Origin: Paucimonas sp. | GTDB taxonomy: Bacteria > Pseudomonadota > Gammaproteobacteria > Pseudomonadales > Pseudomonadaceae | Reading direction: 5' to 3' | Assembly (NCBI GenBank): GCA_031253995.1 | Contig: JAIRVG010000009.1 | Coordinates: 18,723-82,722, forward strand | Length of the DNA stretch: 64,000 bases | Shown here: positions 51,606-60,221 of the stretch, one piece after another | Layout of the letters: every line of letters starts with the position of its first letter | Numbering within the stretch: the stretch's first letter is position 1 | Made by a program: the position numbers and the translations under genes | Notes under the pieces: generated by a model | Told to the model about the DNA's origin: nothing | Databases searched by the model: none | The model's input: only the letters and a program-made list of their open reading frames with translations

Positions 51606-52844
51606 TCACGAAACCTTCCTTGTTTCTGTTGCGCTGGCATCCACGCTAACAATTCTGAAAAACAGCGCCAGCATGAAAATGAACCCGAGCCCGCCACTGA
51701 ACAGGACGCCGGAAAGCGAATTGAAGCACACGTAGTACACCGAGATTGCCAGGCAAGCGATCAGGGCCTTGTTCGCCGAACAAACGCATACGCGGACACA
51801 AAATGCCAATATGATCGAATAAAGAATGACGCCGAAGTATCCAAAGCTGAGATAGGCGTCGACATAGAACGCGCTGTTGGCCGACCCTGTACCGGTTTCG
51901 TTCTGCCCCCACTGGAACGCAAAGACCTCCTGCTCCAGGCTGATGCGCTCTTGCCCGGTGATCCAGGCAATCGCACTGATCGAGCGACCATGGGTACTTT
52001 CCCCGTTCAGGACCTCGTCGCGATAGCGCAACCAGTCGATAGCGGTGACGTAAGGGATGTAGAAGACGCGGTTGATGATGTAGTAGACCTGCGAGGTCTC
52101 ACCGACGAATAGATTGTACGCGTCAGGAACGCCACTCAGCGGGTTGACCTCCTGAGCACTTTCTTCCGACGTCATCCCTCCCCTGGCCAGCGCACTGACG
52201 AGCACGATAAGCGCCACCAGCGAGGCCATGACCGCGTAGGCCTTCTTGCTGCTGCCGCTGTTGATGAAAATCACCACCAACGGCAGCATGGCTACCAGCG
52301 CCCTGGACTTTTCCAAGGTAAGGGCCAGGGAAAACAGGAAAGCCCCCAGCACGACGAAACGCCAGCGCGACCGAGTGATGAACAATTGCGATATCACCAG
52401 CGGCATGAAAGCCGATACGCCGATCGCGTAGACATAAAGCAGCCCGCGCTCCCAACCCTCCCGCGAGCGCAGGAACTCTTCTCGCAAGCCCGACACCTCG
52501 GAAGCCGAAGCTCCCCGAAGCGCCTCGAACAGCGCGATACCGGGCGCCGTCAACGAGGCATAGACGATGACCGAAAAATAGGCAACAAGGATGAGCAGCG
52601 CGAAGAAAGACCAGCCAACGCGGATCTTGAGCACACCTCGATAGAAATCGCTGAACCAGCGGCCACGAAAGAAAACATAGGAAACGAAGTAGACCGTGAC
52701 GCTCAGCAGGGACAACAGCAGAAGCTGAAACGCCAATTCACGGGTACCGAAGAACAGCCCAAGCAACGAGGGAATGATGTAGGAAGCCACCAGACCAACG
52801 ACGGGTAGAAGGTAGACGTTTTTAAACTTCAATAAAGCAAGCAC
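51606..52844 (-). CDS. wzy: O-antigen polymerase Wzy-like
   Basis: A 412-residue polytopic membrane protein with about 10-12 helices and a long periplasmic loop in the middle (about residues 210-310, including RISLEQEVFAFQWG). No sequence motif is expected in Wzy, so the call rests on topology and on its position between the GT2 gene and wzx-like gene. The start is a GTG at 52844, which has AGGGA upstream on the complement; a GTG at 52880 would extend it by 12 codons but lacks a ribosome site. Confidence 0.75.
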   Translation of the reverse strand: MLALLKFKNVYLLPVVGLVASYIIPSLLGLFFGTRELAFQLLLLSLLSVTVYFVSYVFFRGRWFSDFYRGVLKIRVGWSFFALLILVAYFSVIVYASLTAPGIALFEALRGASASEVSGLREEFLRSREGWERGLLYVYAIGVSAFMPLVISQLFITRSRWRFVVLGAFLFSLALTLEKSRALVAMLPLVVIFINSGSSKKAYAVMASLVALIVLVSALARGGMTSEESAQEVNPLSGVPDAYNLFVGETSQVYYIINRVFYIPYVTAIDWLRYRDEVLNGESTHGRSISAIAWITGQERISLEQEVFAFQWGQNETGTGSANSAFYVDAYLSFGYFGVILYSIILAFCVRVCVCSANKALIACLAISVYYVCFNSLSGVLFSGGLGFIFMLALFFRIVSVDASATETRKVS

Positions 52845-52917
52845 GTTATTGTCCCTGGAATACCCGAGTACCCTTCGCACGGGGCGAATCGCTCAACCGC
52901 CCGTGGCCCCATGTTGT

Positions 52918-53883
52918 TCACGCGTTCCTTTTCAGCACCGACTTCAGGCGCTGCAACGGACCGACCAGCAGGTTGATGAAGAGCTTGCTGGAGAACATCT
53001 TCAAGGCGATCACCGTCAGCAAACGCCGAACACCCGTACACCGTGAAAGGAAGAACGGCGTCAATTGACGAACCTTCTCGGTGTTGCGCTTGATGATCTG
53101 CCGATACAACTCGCCCAGCAGATAACGGTTTCCACCCGCGCGGCAGGCCGCCTGGATCTTCGGGTCATGCGGGTAGCGAGAGCTGATGATATCGAGCGTA
53201 CGCAACGATTCATCCAGCAGTTCGAACGTCCGCTCGCTCGCGCCGAGGCCATGCTTGCGGTATTTGCCATACACCCCGGGAAGTTCCCTGATCTTCCCCT
53301 TCAGCGCTACCTCGATGCAGAACATCCAGTCGGAAACGACCGGGAAGCGGGTATCGAAACCGTAGTCGGGGCAGGCAGAACGCCTCACCATCAGCGACGA
53401 AGCGCCAGGAATACCACACTTGGCGATAACGTCATGGACGTCCTTGACCCGCTCCTTCTCCGTGGTATTGGTGGTGAAGAGCACTTCGCCGGTCTGGTGA
53501 AGAAACACCTCGACAGGGTGATAGGACATGACCACTTCCGGGTCGGCAAAATCCTTGACCTGCGCAGCAAGCTTTCCAGGCAGGAAGATATCATCGCCAC
53601 CCAATACGGCGATGAGCTCTCCGGTACACGCCATGAAGGCCGCGTTCGAGTTCCCCGTGATGCCGAGGTTCACCGGATTCAATACCGGCTTCACCACATC
53701 CGGGTACGCTTTCTGATACTGGGCGATGATCGCCTGGGTACCATCGGTGGAAGCATCATCAGCGACTACGATCTCAAGATTCTCGTACCCTTGGGATACC
53801 ACGCTTTCGAGGGTCTCACCAATCAGATGGACCTGATTGTAAGTCACGATCATGACCGAGACTTTCGGGGTATAGGCACTCAC
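52918..53883 (-). CDS. family 2 glycosyltransferase
   Basis: A 321-residue GT2 protein: GT-A fold N-terminus VSVMIVTYNQVHLIGETL, VVADDASTDGTQAI, and GELIAVLGGDDIFLPGKL with the metal-binding DD near residues 98-99. It adds one sugar to the lipid-linked O-unit on the cytoplasmic face. The start is GTG at 53883, overlapping the wzx stop by 4 bp. The donor sugar is not readable. Confidence 0.9.
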   Translation of the reverse strand: MSAYTPKVSVMIVTYNQVHLIGETLESVVSQGYENLEIVVADDASTDGTQAIIAQYQKAYPDVVKPVLNPVNLGITGNSNAAFMACTGELIAVLGGDDIFLPGKLAAQVKDFADPEVVMSYHPVEVFLHQTGEVLFTTNTTEKERVKDVHDVIAKCGIPGASSLMVRRSACPDYGFDTRFPVVSDWMFCIEVALKGKIRELPGVYGKYRKHGLGASERTFELLDESLRTLDIISSRYPHDPKIQAACRAGGNRYLLGELYRQIIKRNTEKVRQLTPFFLSRCTGVRRLLTVIALKMFSSKLFINLLVGPLQRLKSVLKRNA

Positions 53884-55154
53884 AAATCACTTCCTGTTCT
53901 GGCGAGTTTGACTTTCATGAGCGGCGCAACAGCGAACCAGACCAGAAGCCAATAGATGAAGTAGATAACCGCATGAGCCACGGCGACACCGCGCAGGCCC
54001 AACATGTCGGTAAAGTAATGGGTCAGAACGACAAATCCCGTCGCGGATATGACTTCCAGAAGCATGAACCGCTTGAACATGGCCTTGCTCAACATCAGAT
54101 AGGCCAATAACCAGCTGCCAATTTTCAAACTGTCACCGATCATCTGCCAAGCGAACAGCTCGCGCATTGGATAAAAATCAGCGGTGAACAGCAAAGAGAC
54201 GATCAAGTCGCGGAACAGGTAGATGAAAACACCACAGGCTACGGACATCGGCAGTATCAACTTGTAGCCCTTGAGTATCTCAAGGCGCAGGGCCGAGGCA
54301 TCCTGAAGTTCGGACAGACGCGGCAGAAAATACACACTCAATGTCGTGGTTGCGACGATGAGATAGGCAGAACTCATGCGCCACAACGCCTCCCAATAAC
54401 CCGCCGAGTCCCAACCGAATGTCACACCGAGGTGTTCCCGGACGAACATATGGCTGAGCGGGACACTGACGGCCGACGTGAGCGCCATCAACGTGAATTT
54501 CGAGAGGTTGACCAGAGTTTGTCTGTCGATCGCGCCGAACAGGTAATCCAGCCTGAACCACGCCGATTTCCGACACAATCCAAGGGTCACGAAGAACGCC
54601 AGGGATTGATAGATCGCCAACGCCACCAGTGCACCATAGAGGCCGTAGACCACGGCCATGATCCCGGTCACCACCAAGGCAAACAAGCTACCGGCGATGT
54701 TGGCGATGACGTAAAGGAGGATTTCCTTCTTTCCGTTGAGAATCGCCAACAGCAGTGTGTTCAGGGTAAACAACACAAGTGTGGCCGAGAACCAGAGGAA
54801 CACACCGCCGTAGGTTTCATCCTTCAAAAACCAGTAAGCCAACTGCTTGTGCAATATCGCGATCAGCAGGGAAGCCAGCAACGAGCCAACCAATGCAATC
54901 GACCCGGCAGTCCGCCAGACCACTCGTTGCTGGTCCGGCCGGTCATGATACTCGGCGGTGTACTTGGTCACTCCCGTATTGATGGCACCACTGGCGAACG
55001 TAGTGATCATCTGCACCGCGTTCTGGAATTGTCCCAGCGCCGCATAGCCTGCGGGCCCGACATAAACCGCGAGTATCTTGTTGATGCCGAGCAGCGTAAG
55101 CATCTTGACGATTACCGCAATGCCATTCAGCAAACTGGTTTTTATAAGTGTCAT
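53880..55154 (-). CDS. wzx: O-unit flippase Wzx
   Basis: A 424-residue membrane protein with about 12 helices; the N-terminus SLLNGIAVIVKMLTLLGINK and GVTKYTAEY fit the WzxE-like group of the MOP/PST exporters. Wzx moves the undecaprenyl-linked O-unit to the periplasm, where Wzy and Wzz act. ATG at 55154. Overlaps the GT2 gene by 4 bp. Confidence 0.88.
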   Translation of the reverse strand: MTLIKTSLLNGIAVIVKMLTLLGINKILAVYVGPAGYAALGQFQNAVQMITTFASGAINTGVTKYTAEYHDRPDQQRVVWRTAGSIALVGSLLASLLIAILHKQLAYWFLKDETYGGVFLWFSATLVLFTLNTLLLAILNGKKEILLYVIANIAGSLFALVVTGIMAVVYGLYGALVALAIYQSLAFFVTLGLCRKSAWFRLDYLFGAIDRQTLVNLSKFTLMALTSAVSVPLSHMFVREHLGVTFGWDSAGYWEALWRMSSAYLIVATTTLSVYFLPRLSELQDASALRLEILKGYKLILPMSVACGVFIYLFRDLIVSLLFTADFYPMRELFAWQMIGDSLKIGSWLLAYLMLSKAMFKRFMLLEVISATGFVVLTHYFTDMLGLRGVAVAHAVIYFIYWLLVWFAVAPLMKVKLARTGSDL

Positions 55155-55168
55155 GCGCTCAAGAAGCC

Positions 55169-56287
55169 TTACGCCACGAAACTGTTACAGGCATCGATAA
55201 CGCGCTGCGCCTCTTCCAGGCTCATGGCCGGGCTCAACGGCAGGCTGAGCACCTCTTCATGAATGGCCTCGGTGAGCGGGAGCGAAAGCTCGTTGAGCGC
55301 GGCATAGGCGCCCTGCTTGTGCGGAGGAATCGGATAATGGATGTTCGTCTGGATCCCTTGCTCCGCCAAGTGTGCCTGCAGGCGGTTCCTATGTTTGCTG
55401 CGGACCACGAAGAGGTGCCAGACATGTTCCGCGTAAGCCCGGGCATCCACGGACGACTGCAACGGCAGCTGGATCCAGGGATTATCGATGCCTTTCAGGT
55501 AAGCATCGACGATCTCCCTGCGATGTTGAGTGCCGGCATCCAGGTACTTGAGCTTGACGCTGAGCATTGCCGCCTGGATCTCATCAAGGCGACTGTTCAC
55601 GCCCTGGTAAAGGTTGCGGTACTTTTCATGGGAGCCATAGTTGCCCAGGGCACGGATGGTCCTGGCGAGTTCAGCGTCATTGGTGGTGACGGCGCCAGCA
55701 TCACCGAGCGCGCCGAGGTTTTTCCCCGGGTAGAAACTGAACCCGGAAGCGTCGCCCCAGCTACCGGCCTTGCGACCGTCGAGCAAAGCGCCGTGCGCCT
55801 GCGCGGAGTCCTCTAGAACCAGCAGGTCATGGCGGCGAGCAATCTCCATGATCTCCACCATCGGAGCGATGCGACCGTACAAGTGCACCGGAATGATCAG
55901 CCGGGTTTTCGGGGTGATCGCCTTGCTGAGGTTGATCGGGCACAGGTTGAACGTCAGCGGATCGGGCTCCACCAGAACCGGAACCAGATCATTTTCGGTC
56001 ACCGCGAGCACGCTGGCGATATAGGTATTGGCGGGTACGATGACTTCATCACCGTCCTTGAGCTTGCCAAGTTCTTTCCAGGCACGAATGGTCAGGATCA
56101 AGGCATCAAGGCCATTGGCCACGCCGATGCAGTGCTGGGCATCGCAGTATTCGGCGAAGGCGCCCTCGAATGCCCGCAGTCTTTCTCCCTGCAGGTACCA
56201 ACCGGAGTCGATTACATCCGTGGCAGCCTGCACCAGCTCATCTCTAAATTCACGATTGACGCTACCGAGGTCCAGAAAAGAAACCAT
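55169..56287 (-). CDS. fdtB: dTDP-3-amino-3,6-dideoxyhexose transaminase (FdtB/QdtB-like)
   Basis: A 372-residue DegT/StrS-family sugar aminotransferase. The PLP lysine is Lys189 ([12 protein letters not shown]) and Asp160 (LVLEDSAQ) pairs with the pyridine nitrogen. The family transfers an amino group from Glu to the 3-keto sugar made by FdtA/QdtA. The ATG at 56287 (MVSFLDLG) has GGAGA upstream; the ATG at 56299 does not. FdtB gives Fuc3N and QdtB gives Qui3N; the sequence does not decide. Overlap with the HAD gene is avoided by a 38-bp gap. Confidence 0.85.
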   Translation of the reverse strand: MVSFLDLGSVNREFRDELVQAATDVIDSGWYLQGERLRAFEGAFAEYCDAQHCIGVANGLDALILTIRAWKELGKLKDGDEVIVPANTYIASVLAVTENDLVPVLVEPDPLTFNLCPINLSKAITPKTRLIIPVHLYGRIAPMVEIMEIARRHDLLVLEDSAQAHGALLDGRKAGSWGDASGFSFYPGKNLGALGDAGAVTTNDAELARTIRALGNYGSHEKYRNLYQGVNSRLDEIQAAMLSVKLKYLDAGTQHRREIVDAYLKGIDNPWIQLPLQSSVDARAYAEHVWHLFVVRSKHRNRLQAHLAEQGIQTNIHYPIPPHKQGAYAALNELSLPLTEAIHEEVLSLPLSPAMSLEEAQRVIDACNSFVA

Positions 56288-56325
56288 CGTATTCTCCATT
56301 TACTTGTTCCCGAGGCTCAGGCCGA

Positions 56326-56988
56326 TTAGATGATGTGCTTGCTGAAAGCCCCGATCGACTCAACGACACCGGTGCAATTCAAGCGTTCGAGAATGGCCTC
56401 GCTTCTCAGTCCGTTTTTCACCAGATAGACGTCCAGACCGAGTATCTCGGCGGCTTGCGCGTCGACTTCGGTATCGCCTACCCAGACAGACCGATCGCTG
56501 TCGGGTTTTTCGCCGAGGTGATCCAGGACCGCTTGCGCCTTTCCTTTACCGCCACTCTCATGCGCACAAACAAGCACGCTGTCCAGGTAAGTGCTGAGCC
56601 CCTTGTTGCGCAACTGAACCTGCAAAGCTTCAGCATCCTTGCGCAAGGTCACGAGGATGAGTCTTTTGCCTTGCTGCTTCCAGGCATGCAGGCAGTCCAA
56701 GGCGCCGGGCTGAACGACATCGAGTTCCAGCGACTCCGCGGATTCGATAACGCTCAACCAGGATTTCAGGAACTCATCGTACAGTGCGTTCGCGGAAGAC
56801 AACGCCAGCAATTCGCGGCGATTGATCATATCCCGCTTCAAACGCCAGTAAGTCTCGTTGTCAATGGGCTCGAATCCCGCTCCCTGAAGAATGGAGCGGT
56901 AGCAGCTGTAATGCCGATGTGTCCCATCCAGCAAGGGACCATCAAGATCAAGAAATATAGTGTCAACGGTTTTCAATAGACTGCCCAC
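56326..56988 (-). CDS. HAD-family phosphatase
   Basis: A 220-residue HAD phosphatase. Motif I is DLDGPL with Asp14 and Asp16, motif II region VTLRKD near residue 118, and the GDTEVDAQ near 170-177 (motif IV). The layout is like small sugar-phosphate phosphatases. It starts at a GTG (56988) without a strong ribosome site. In cassettes of this kind a HAD enzyme may remove phosphate from a sugar or heptose intermediate. It forms a short run with the epimerase and ATP-grasp genes. Confidence 0.8.
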   Translation of the reverse strand: MGSLLKTVDTIFLDLDGPLLDGTHRHYSCYRSILQGAGFEPIDNETYWRLKRDMINRRELLALSSANALYDEFLKSWLSVIESAESLELDVVQPGALDCLHAWKQQGKRLILVTLRKDAEALQVQLRNKGLSTYLDSVLVCAHESGGKGKAQAVLDHLGEKPDSDRSVWVGDTEVDAQAAEILGLDVYLVKNGLRSEAILERLNCTGVVESIGAFSKHII

Positions 56989-57002
56989 CGGAAAGTATGG
57001 AG

Positions 57003-57905
57003 TTAACGAGCCTCTGGCCCAGTCAACGTACGCCGCATGTATTCGATTTCCACGGTGAGCCCCTGATCAAAATCGAATTCGCTTTGCAGCAACGTGGTCT
57101 TGAGAAGGCTGTTGTCGAAGACGAAATCGCGTCCTTGAGTTGTCGCGGGTTGCTGGACGATCTCCACTTTTTCTCCGGCAATACTGATGATTTTGTCAAT
57201 CAGGGCACGAATACTGACAGGGTTGCCGCCCACAACATTGACCACCGGAGAGGGCAACTGGAGAGTGATCGCATTCAGCAGCGACGTCACGACATCATCG
57301 ATATAGATGAAGCTGCGCAACTCCCCACCGCTACCGAATAGTTGGACAGGCTTGCCAGACAAGACGTTGGCGATCGTAAGTGGCAACATCTTCTGATAGG
57401 CCTCCTCGCCAGGGCCGTAGATATGGCCCAGGCGAAGGATCGCGTGATCGATGCCACGCGAGACGGCAAATGCCTCGACCATTTTTTCACCATAGAGCTT
57501 TGAAGCCCCATAGAGTGTGGCCGGCCCCACTGGCGTCGCTTCAGAAATCAGCTCGGCTGCGGCATACACGTCCAGCGTGCTGGTGAAGACAACCTTCTTG
57601 AGTGCTGCGAACTCAAAACCAAGCAAGTCTTCGGTAAATCGGATGTTCGAGCCGCATCGGCGCAGATCGTTGGCTTCCCGACCGTTCTTTGGCGTATAGG
57701 CGCCCGCATGGATCAACACATCCACATCGTTGAACACATCATCGGCAAGGGCAGAGAGATCATGTCCGGGGACGACAATGCACGAAACCCCTGGAAGCTG
57801 CTGGCTGCCGAGGGCGACGACCTGGTCATCAGCGAACTTCAGCAGGAGTTGCTTGAGCAAGTGCGCACCGACAAACCCGCTGGCGCCCGTGAGGAGTATT
57901 TTCAT
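57003..57905 (-). CDS. extended SDR, NAD-dependent epimerase/dehydratase
   Basis: A 300-residue extended SDR: TGASGFVG at residues 6-13, and the catalytic YGASK near 133-137. The length is that of a WbpP/GalE-like epimerase or a reductase. It overlaps the ATP-grasp gene by 4 bp and is 14 bp from the HAD gene, so the three form a translationally coupled cassette. Substrate unknown. Confidence 0.82.
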   Translation of the reverse strand: MKILLTGASGFVGAHLLKQLLLKFADDQVVALGSQQLPGVSCIVVPGHDLSALADDVFNDVDVLIHAGAYTPKNGREANDLRRCGSNIRFTEDLLGFEFAALKKVVFTSTLDVYAAAELISEATPVGPATLYGASKLYGEKMVEAFAVSRGIDHAILRLGHIYGPGEEAYQKMLPLTIANVLSGKPVQLFGSGGELRSFIYIDDVVTSLLNAITLQLPSPVVNVVGGNPVSIRALIDKIISIAGEKVEIVQQPATTQGRDFVFDNSLLKTTLLQSEFDFDQGLTVEIEYMRRTLTGPEAR

Positions 57906-58963
57906 GGAAAGATGATCCCTTCTTCCATTTGCTGGCTGGTCAGCAACTTAGGCTCGGTATCCATACCACGCATCCACATCAAGCCGTTCGGCAAGGGGTT
58001 GATGGTCTTTTCAATCGGGGGTAGCGGCAGGCCGAGAGCAACACACTTGAAGATCTCGGGAAGATTGAGCCCCGCCTCGGTAAAGAAACGAACCGTCGTG
58101 AAGAAGCGGGAAATGTTGATTTCGGTAGGATTCGGATACCCGCTCTTGTCATAGGCCATGTCCACGCCAAAGATGCCATGCGGTTTAGCGGAGACCGCCT
58201 TGATGGCGCGGATGGACACATCGTTGACCACTTCGTCGTCGCACGTCATGCCTACCTTCGTCACGCCCGTAACGCCGGAGATGGTGCGATTACCATGGGT
58301 CCACCCTTGGCGGGAACGACTCTGCGCGACCACGAGCTCGCCTTCATGCCAGATGGAAAGCCAGGTGACGGTTTTCGGCGTCAGCATTTCAGCGGCGATG
58401 AAATCGCCCCAACCGGCATAGTGGTCAATCCAGGCCTTGGCCAGGTCGAAGTTGTTGGTAGGAAGAGATCCCTTGCCACCGCCACCGATGGAGGAAGCCC
58501 GCAACCAGATCTTGCCCTCTTCATCGCCCAGTTGCGAAAACGCGTCCTTCAGATCTTCCGGGTTGTTGATGACCAGGTTTTTTGGGACCTTCACTCCAGC
58601 TTTCACGAATGCTTCGTACGACTTGTGCTTGAAGACGCAGGTGTCGATAACATCATGATCAGGCATGAATACACGGGTGCCGGTCGCGAGGATATCGTCA
58701 CGCAGCATGGACGCGTGAAAAACTTCCAGATCGTTCTGGAAATGAATCAGGTCCGGCTTTTCAAGGGCCAACACCTCAAGCAGACGGGCTTTGTATTCTG
58801 GAGCGTTCGCATTGGGTACATAGTACTTTCTGGAAGCACGGGACAGGATCAGGTCAGTGGGTTCAGAGCCCATGCCAATGACTTCATTCTGCGGATTGCG
58901 CAACAGCGAATTGATCACCCCTTCCGAGGGAGCGCCACCAGCACCTGCGATCAAAATCTTCAT
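57902..58963 (-). CDS. ATP-grasp ligase within the O-antigen locus
   Basis: A 353-residue ATP-grasp protein: N-terminal Rossmann-like GAGGAPSEGVI, a central ATP-binding loop LRASSIGGGGKGS near residue 154-166, and PTEINISRFFTT near 287-298, which holds the Mg-binding Glu and Asn. The family forms amide, peptide or ester bonds through acyl-phosphate. In an O-antigen locus it could attach an amino acid or amidate a sugar acid. No other peptide-ligase partner is present. Overlaps both neighbours by 4 bp. Confidence 0.82.
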   Translation of the reverse strand: MKILIAGAGGAPSEGVINSLLRNPQNEVIGMGSEPTDLILSRASRKYYVPNANAPEYKARLLEVLALEKPDLIHFQNDLEVFHASMLRDDILATGTRVFMPDHDVIDTCVFKHKSYEAFVKAGVKVPKNLVINNPEDLKDAFSQLGDEEGKIWLRASSIGGGGKGSLPTNNFDLAKAWIDHYAGWGDFIAAEMLTPKTVTWLSIWHEGELVVAQSRSRQGWTHGNRTISGVTGVTKVGMTCDDEVVNDVSIRAIKAVSAKPHGIFGVDMAYDKSGYPNPTEINISRFFTTVRFFTEAGLNLPEIFKCVALGLPLPPIEKTINPLPNGLMWMRGMDTEPKLLTSQQMEEGIIFP

Positions 58964-59376
58964 TCAACACCACCAACGCCTTGAGATTCCAAAAAAACCT
59001 GATAGTTACGGATGTAGTCGTTCTCATCATAGGGCTGACTAGCAATAACCAACAGAACACAATCAGGACTGAAATCGTGCATTTCCCGCCACATCATGCT
59101 TTCGATCAACAATCCCTTGGTTGGGCAGTCGAGCCAGACTTCTTCCCGGACAGTTCCATTATCCAGAATCATCCGGCATTTTCCCGAAACACAAATTGCT
59201 ACTTGCTGAAGTTGTCTATGAGCGTGATAACCGCGACTGACATCTTTCCCGGTATGGTAAAGGTAATAAATCCGTTTTATCTCAAAAGGAATCAGCCTTC
59301 CTTGCTCGATGGATACCAAACTACCTCTTTCATCACCAAGAATTTGAAAATCAATCCATTTGATCAAACTCATCAT
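58960..59376 (-). CDS. fdtA: dTDP-4-keto-6-deoxyhexose 3,4-ketoisomerase (FdtA/QdtA-like, WxcM family)
   Basis: A 138-residue cupin. The N-terminus with DERGSLVSIEQ and RIYYLYHTGKD, and His51 and His53 (RGYHAHRQL), match FdtA. It moves the keto group of dTDP-4-keto-6-deoxyglucose from C4 to C3, making the substrate of FdtB. FdtA and QdtA differ mainly in stereochemistry at C4 and cannot be told apart here. It overlaps rmlC by 4 bp and the ATP-grasp gene by 4 bp. dTDP-4-keto-6-deoxyglucose must come from RmlB elsewhere. Confidence 0.9.
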   Translation of the reverse strand: MMSLIKWIDFQILGDERGSLVSIEQGRLIPFEIKRIYYLYHTGKDVSRGYHAHRQLQQVAICVSGKCRMILDNGTVREEVWLDCPTKGLLIESMMWREMHDFSPDCVLLVIASQPYDENDYIRNYQVFLESQGVGGVE

Positions 59377-59933
59377 TCACCCTCGATTTCGAATAAACGC
59401 GGTGCTTCCTGATCCTTCTTGTTCACAACAAGCGAGTCGATCTGCGGCCATTGGATAGCGAGATCCGGATCTGCCCAGTGAATGGCACCTTCAGCATCTT
59501 TCGCGTAGTAATCCGTCGTCTTGTAGTGAAAATGCGTATTGTCTTCCAGCGCCAGGAAACCATGAGCGAACCCCTCGGGTATCCACAACATGCGCTTGTT
59601 GGCGGCACTGAGCTCGACACCGACCCACTGACCAAACGTCTTCGAATCCTTGCGAATATCGACAGCGACATCAAACGCCGCTCCCTGCGTCACACGGACC
59701 AGCTTGCCTTGCGCATGAGGTGCGCGCTGGAAATGCAAGCCACGCAGCACGCCGCGCTTCGAACATGAGTGATTATCCTGGACAAAGGAGTTCGGCAGGG
59801 CCAGAGACATATTCTTCAACGCTTGGTGAAAACGCGCCTCATTGAAGCTTTCCATGAACCAGCCGCGATCATCTTCATAGACATCCGCTTCAACAATTAC
59901 GACATCCGGAAGTTTAGTTTGTGTCAGTCTCAA
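59373..59933 (-). CDS. rmlC: dTDP-4-dehydrorhamnose 3,5-epimerase RmlC
   Basis: A 186-residue cupin epimerase: GVLRGLHFQ with the catalytic His67, GEVFDVAVD-like AAFDVAVDIR near 85-94, and PEGFAHGFLAL near 118-128. The start is a TTG at 59933 with GGAG on the complement eight bases upstream; no ATG is in frame near it. RmlC makes dTDP-L-rhamnose with RmlD, both from RmlA/B products. Only rmlC is in the window; rmlBDA must be elsewhere. It is the first gene of the O-unit operon. Confidence 0.93.
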   Translation of the reverse strand: MRLTQTKLPDVVIVEADVYEDDRGWFMESFNEARFHQALKNMSLALPNSFVQDNHSCSKRGVLRGLHFQRAPHAQGKLVRVTQGAAFDVAVDIRKDSKTFGQWVGVELSAANKRMLWIPEGFAHGFLALEDNTHFHYKTTDYYAKDAEGAIHWADPDLAIQWPQIDSLVVNKKDQEAPRLFEIEGE

Positions 59934-60221
59934 AAATTCTGCTCCATTCGGAATTATAAGTAGACCGCTACCACTGCAACTTATCGTTACATAGCCCAGC
60001 CTGAGAAACGACCATCACCCTCGACAGATGATTTGCCTGAAGCCATCACTTCAGCGATCCTGAAATTGCCAGGCATACGCAGGCTCCACCAGAGGCATCA
60101 AATGGCCATACATCCCTATACATGCCTTGAAAATTCGCCATTATAGAATGCAACACGCCTCGCTGATACACCCAATCACTATCGGGTGCATCCATCGAGG
60201 CGATTTGCGGGAAAAACCCGG
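59934..60221. other. intergenic region upstream of rmlC
   Basis: A 288-bp AT-richer region between the wzz stop and rmlC start. A weak inverted repeat (CACCC/GGGTG near 60168-60190) and a candidate promoter are the only features seen. No gene. Confidence 0.5.
59953..59979 (-). promoter_or_regulatory. candidate sigma-70 promoter for the rmlC operon
   Basis: On the minus strand, TTGCAG (59979-59974) and a perfect TATAAT (59958-59953) are 15 bp apart, with the -10 about 20 bp before the TTG start. The spacing is short of the ideal 17. Confidence 0.45.

Noticed and set aside
59965..59974. An ops/JUMPstart-like sequence (GTGGTAGCGG on the minus strand) upstream of rmlC
   Set aside because: It matches the GGCGGTAGCGT core only partly and lies within the spacer of the candidate promoter, so it would probably not be transcribed.
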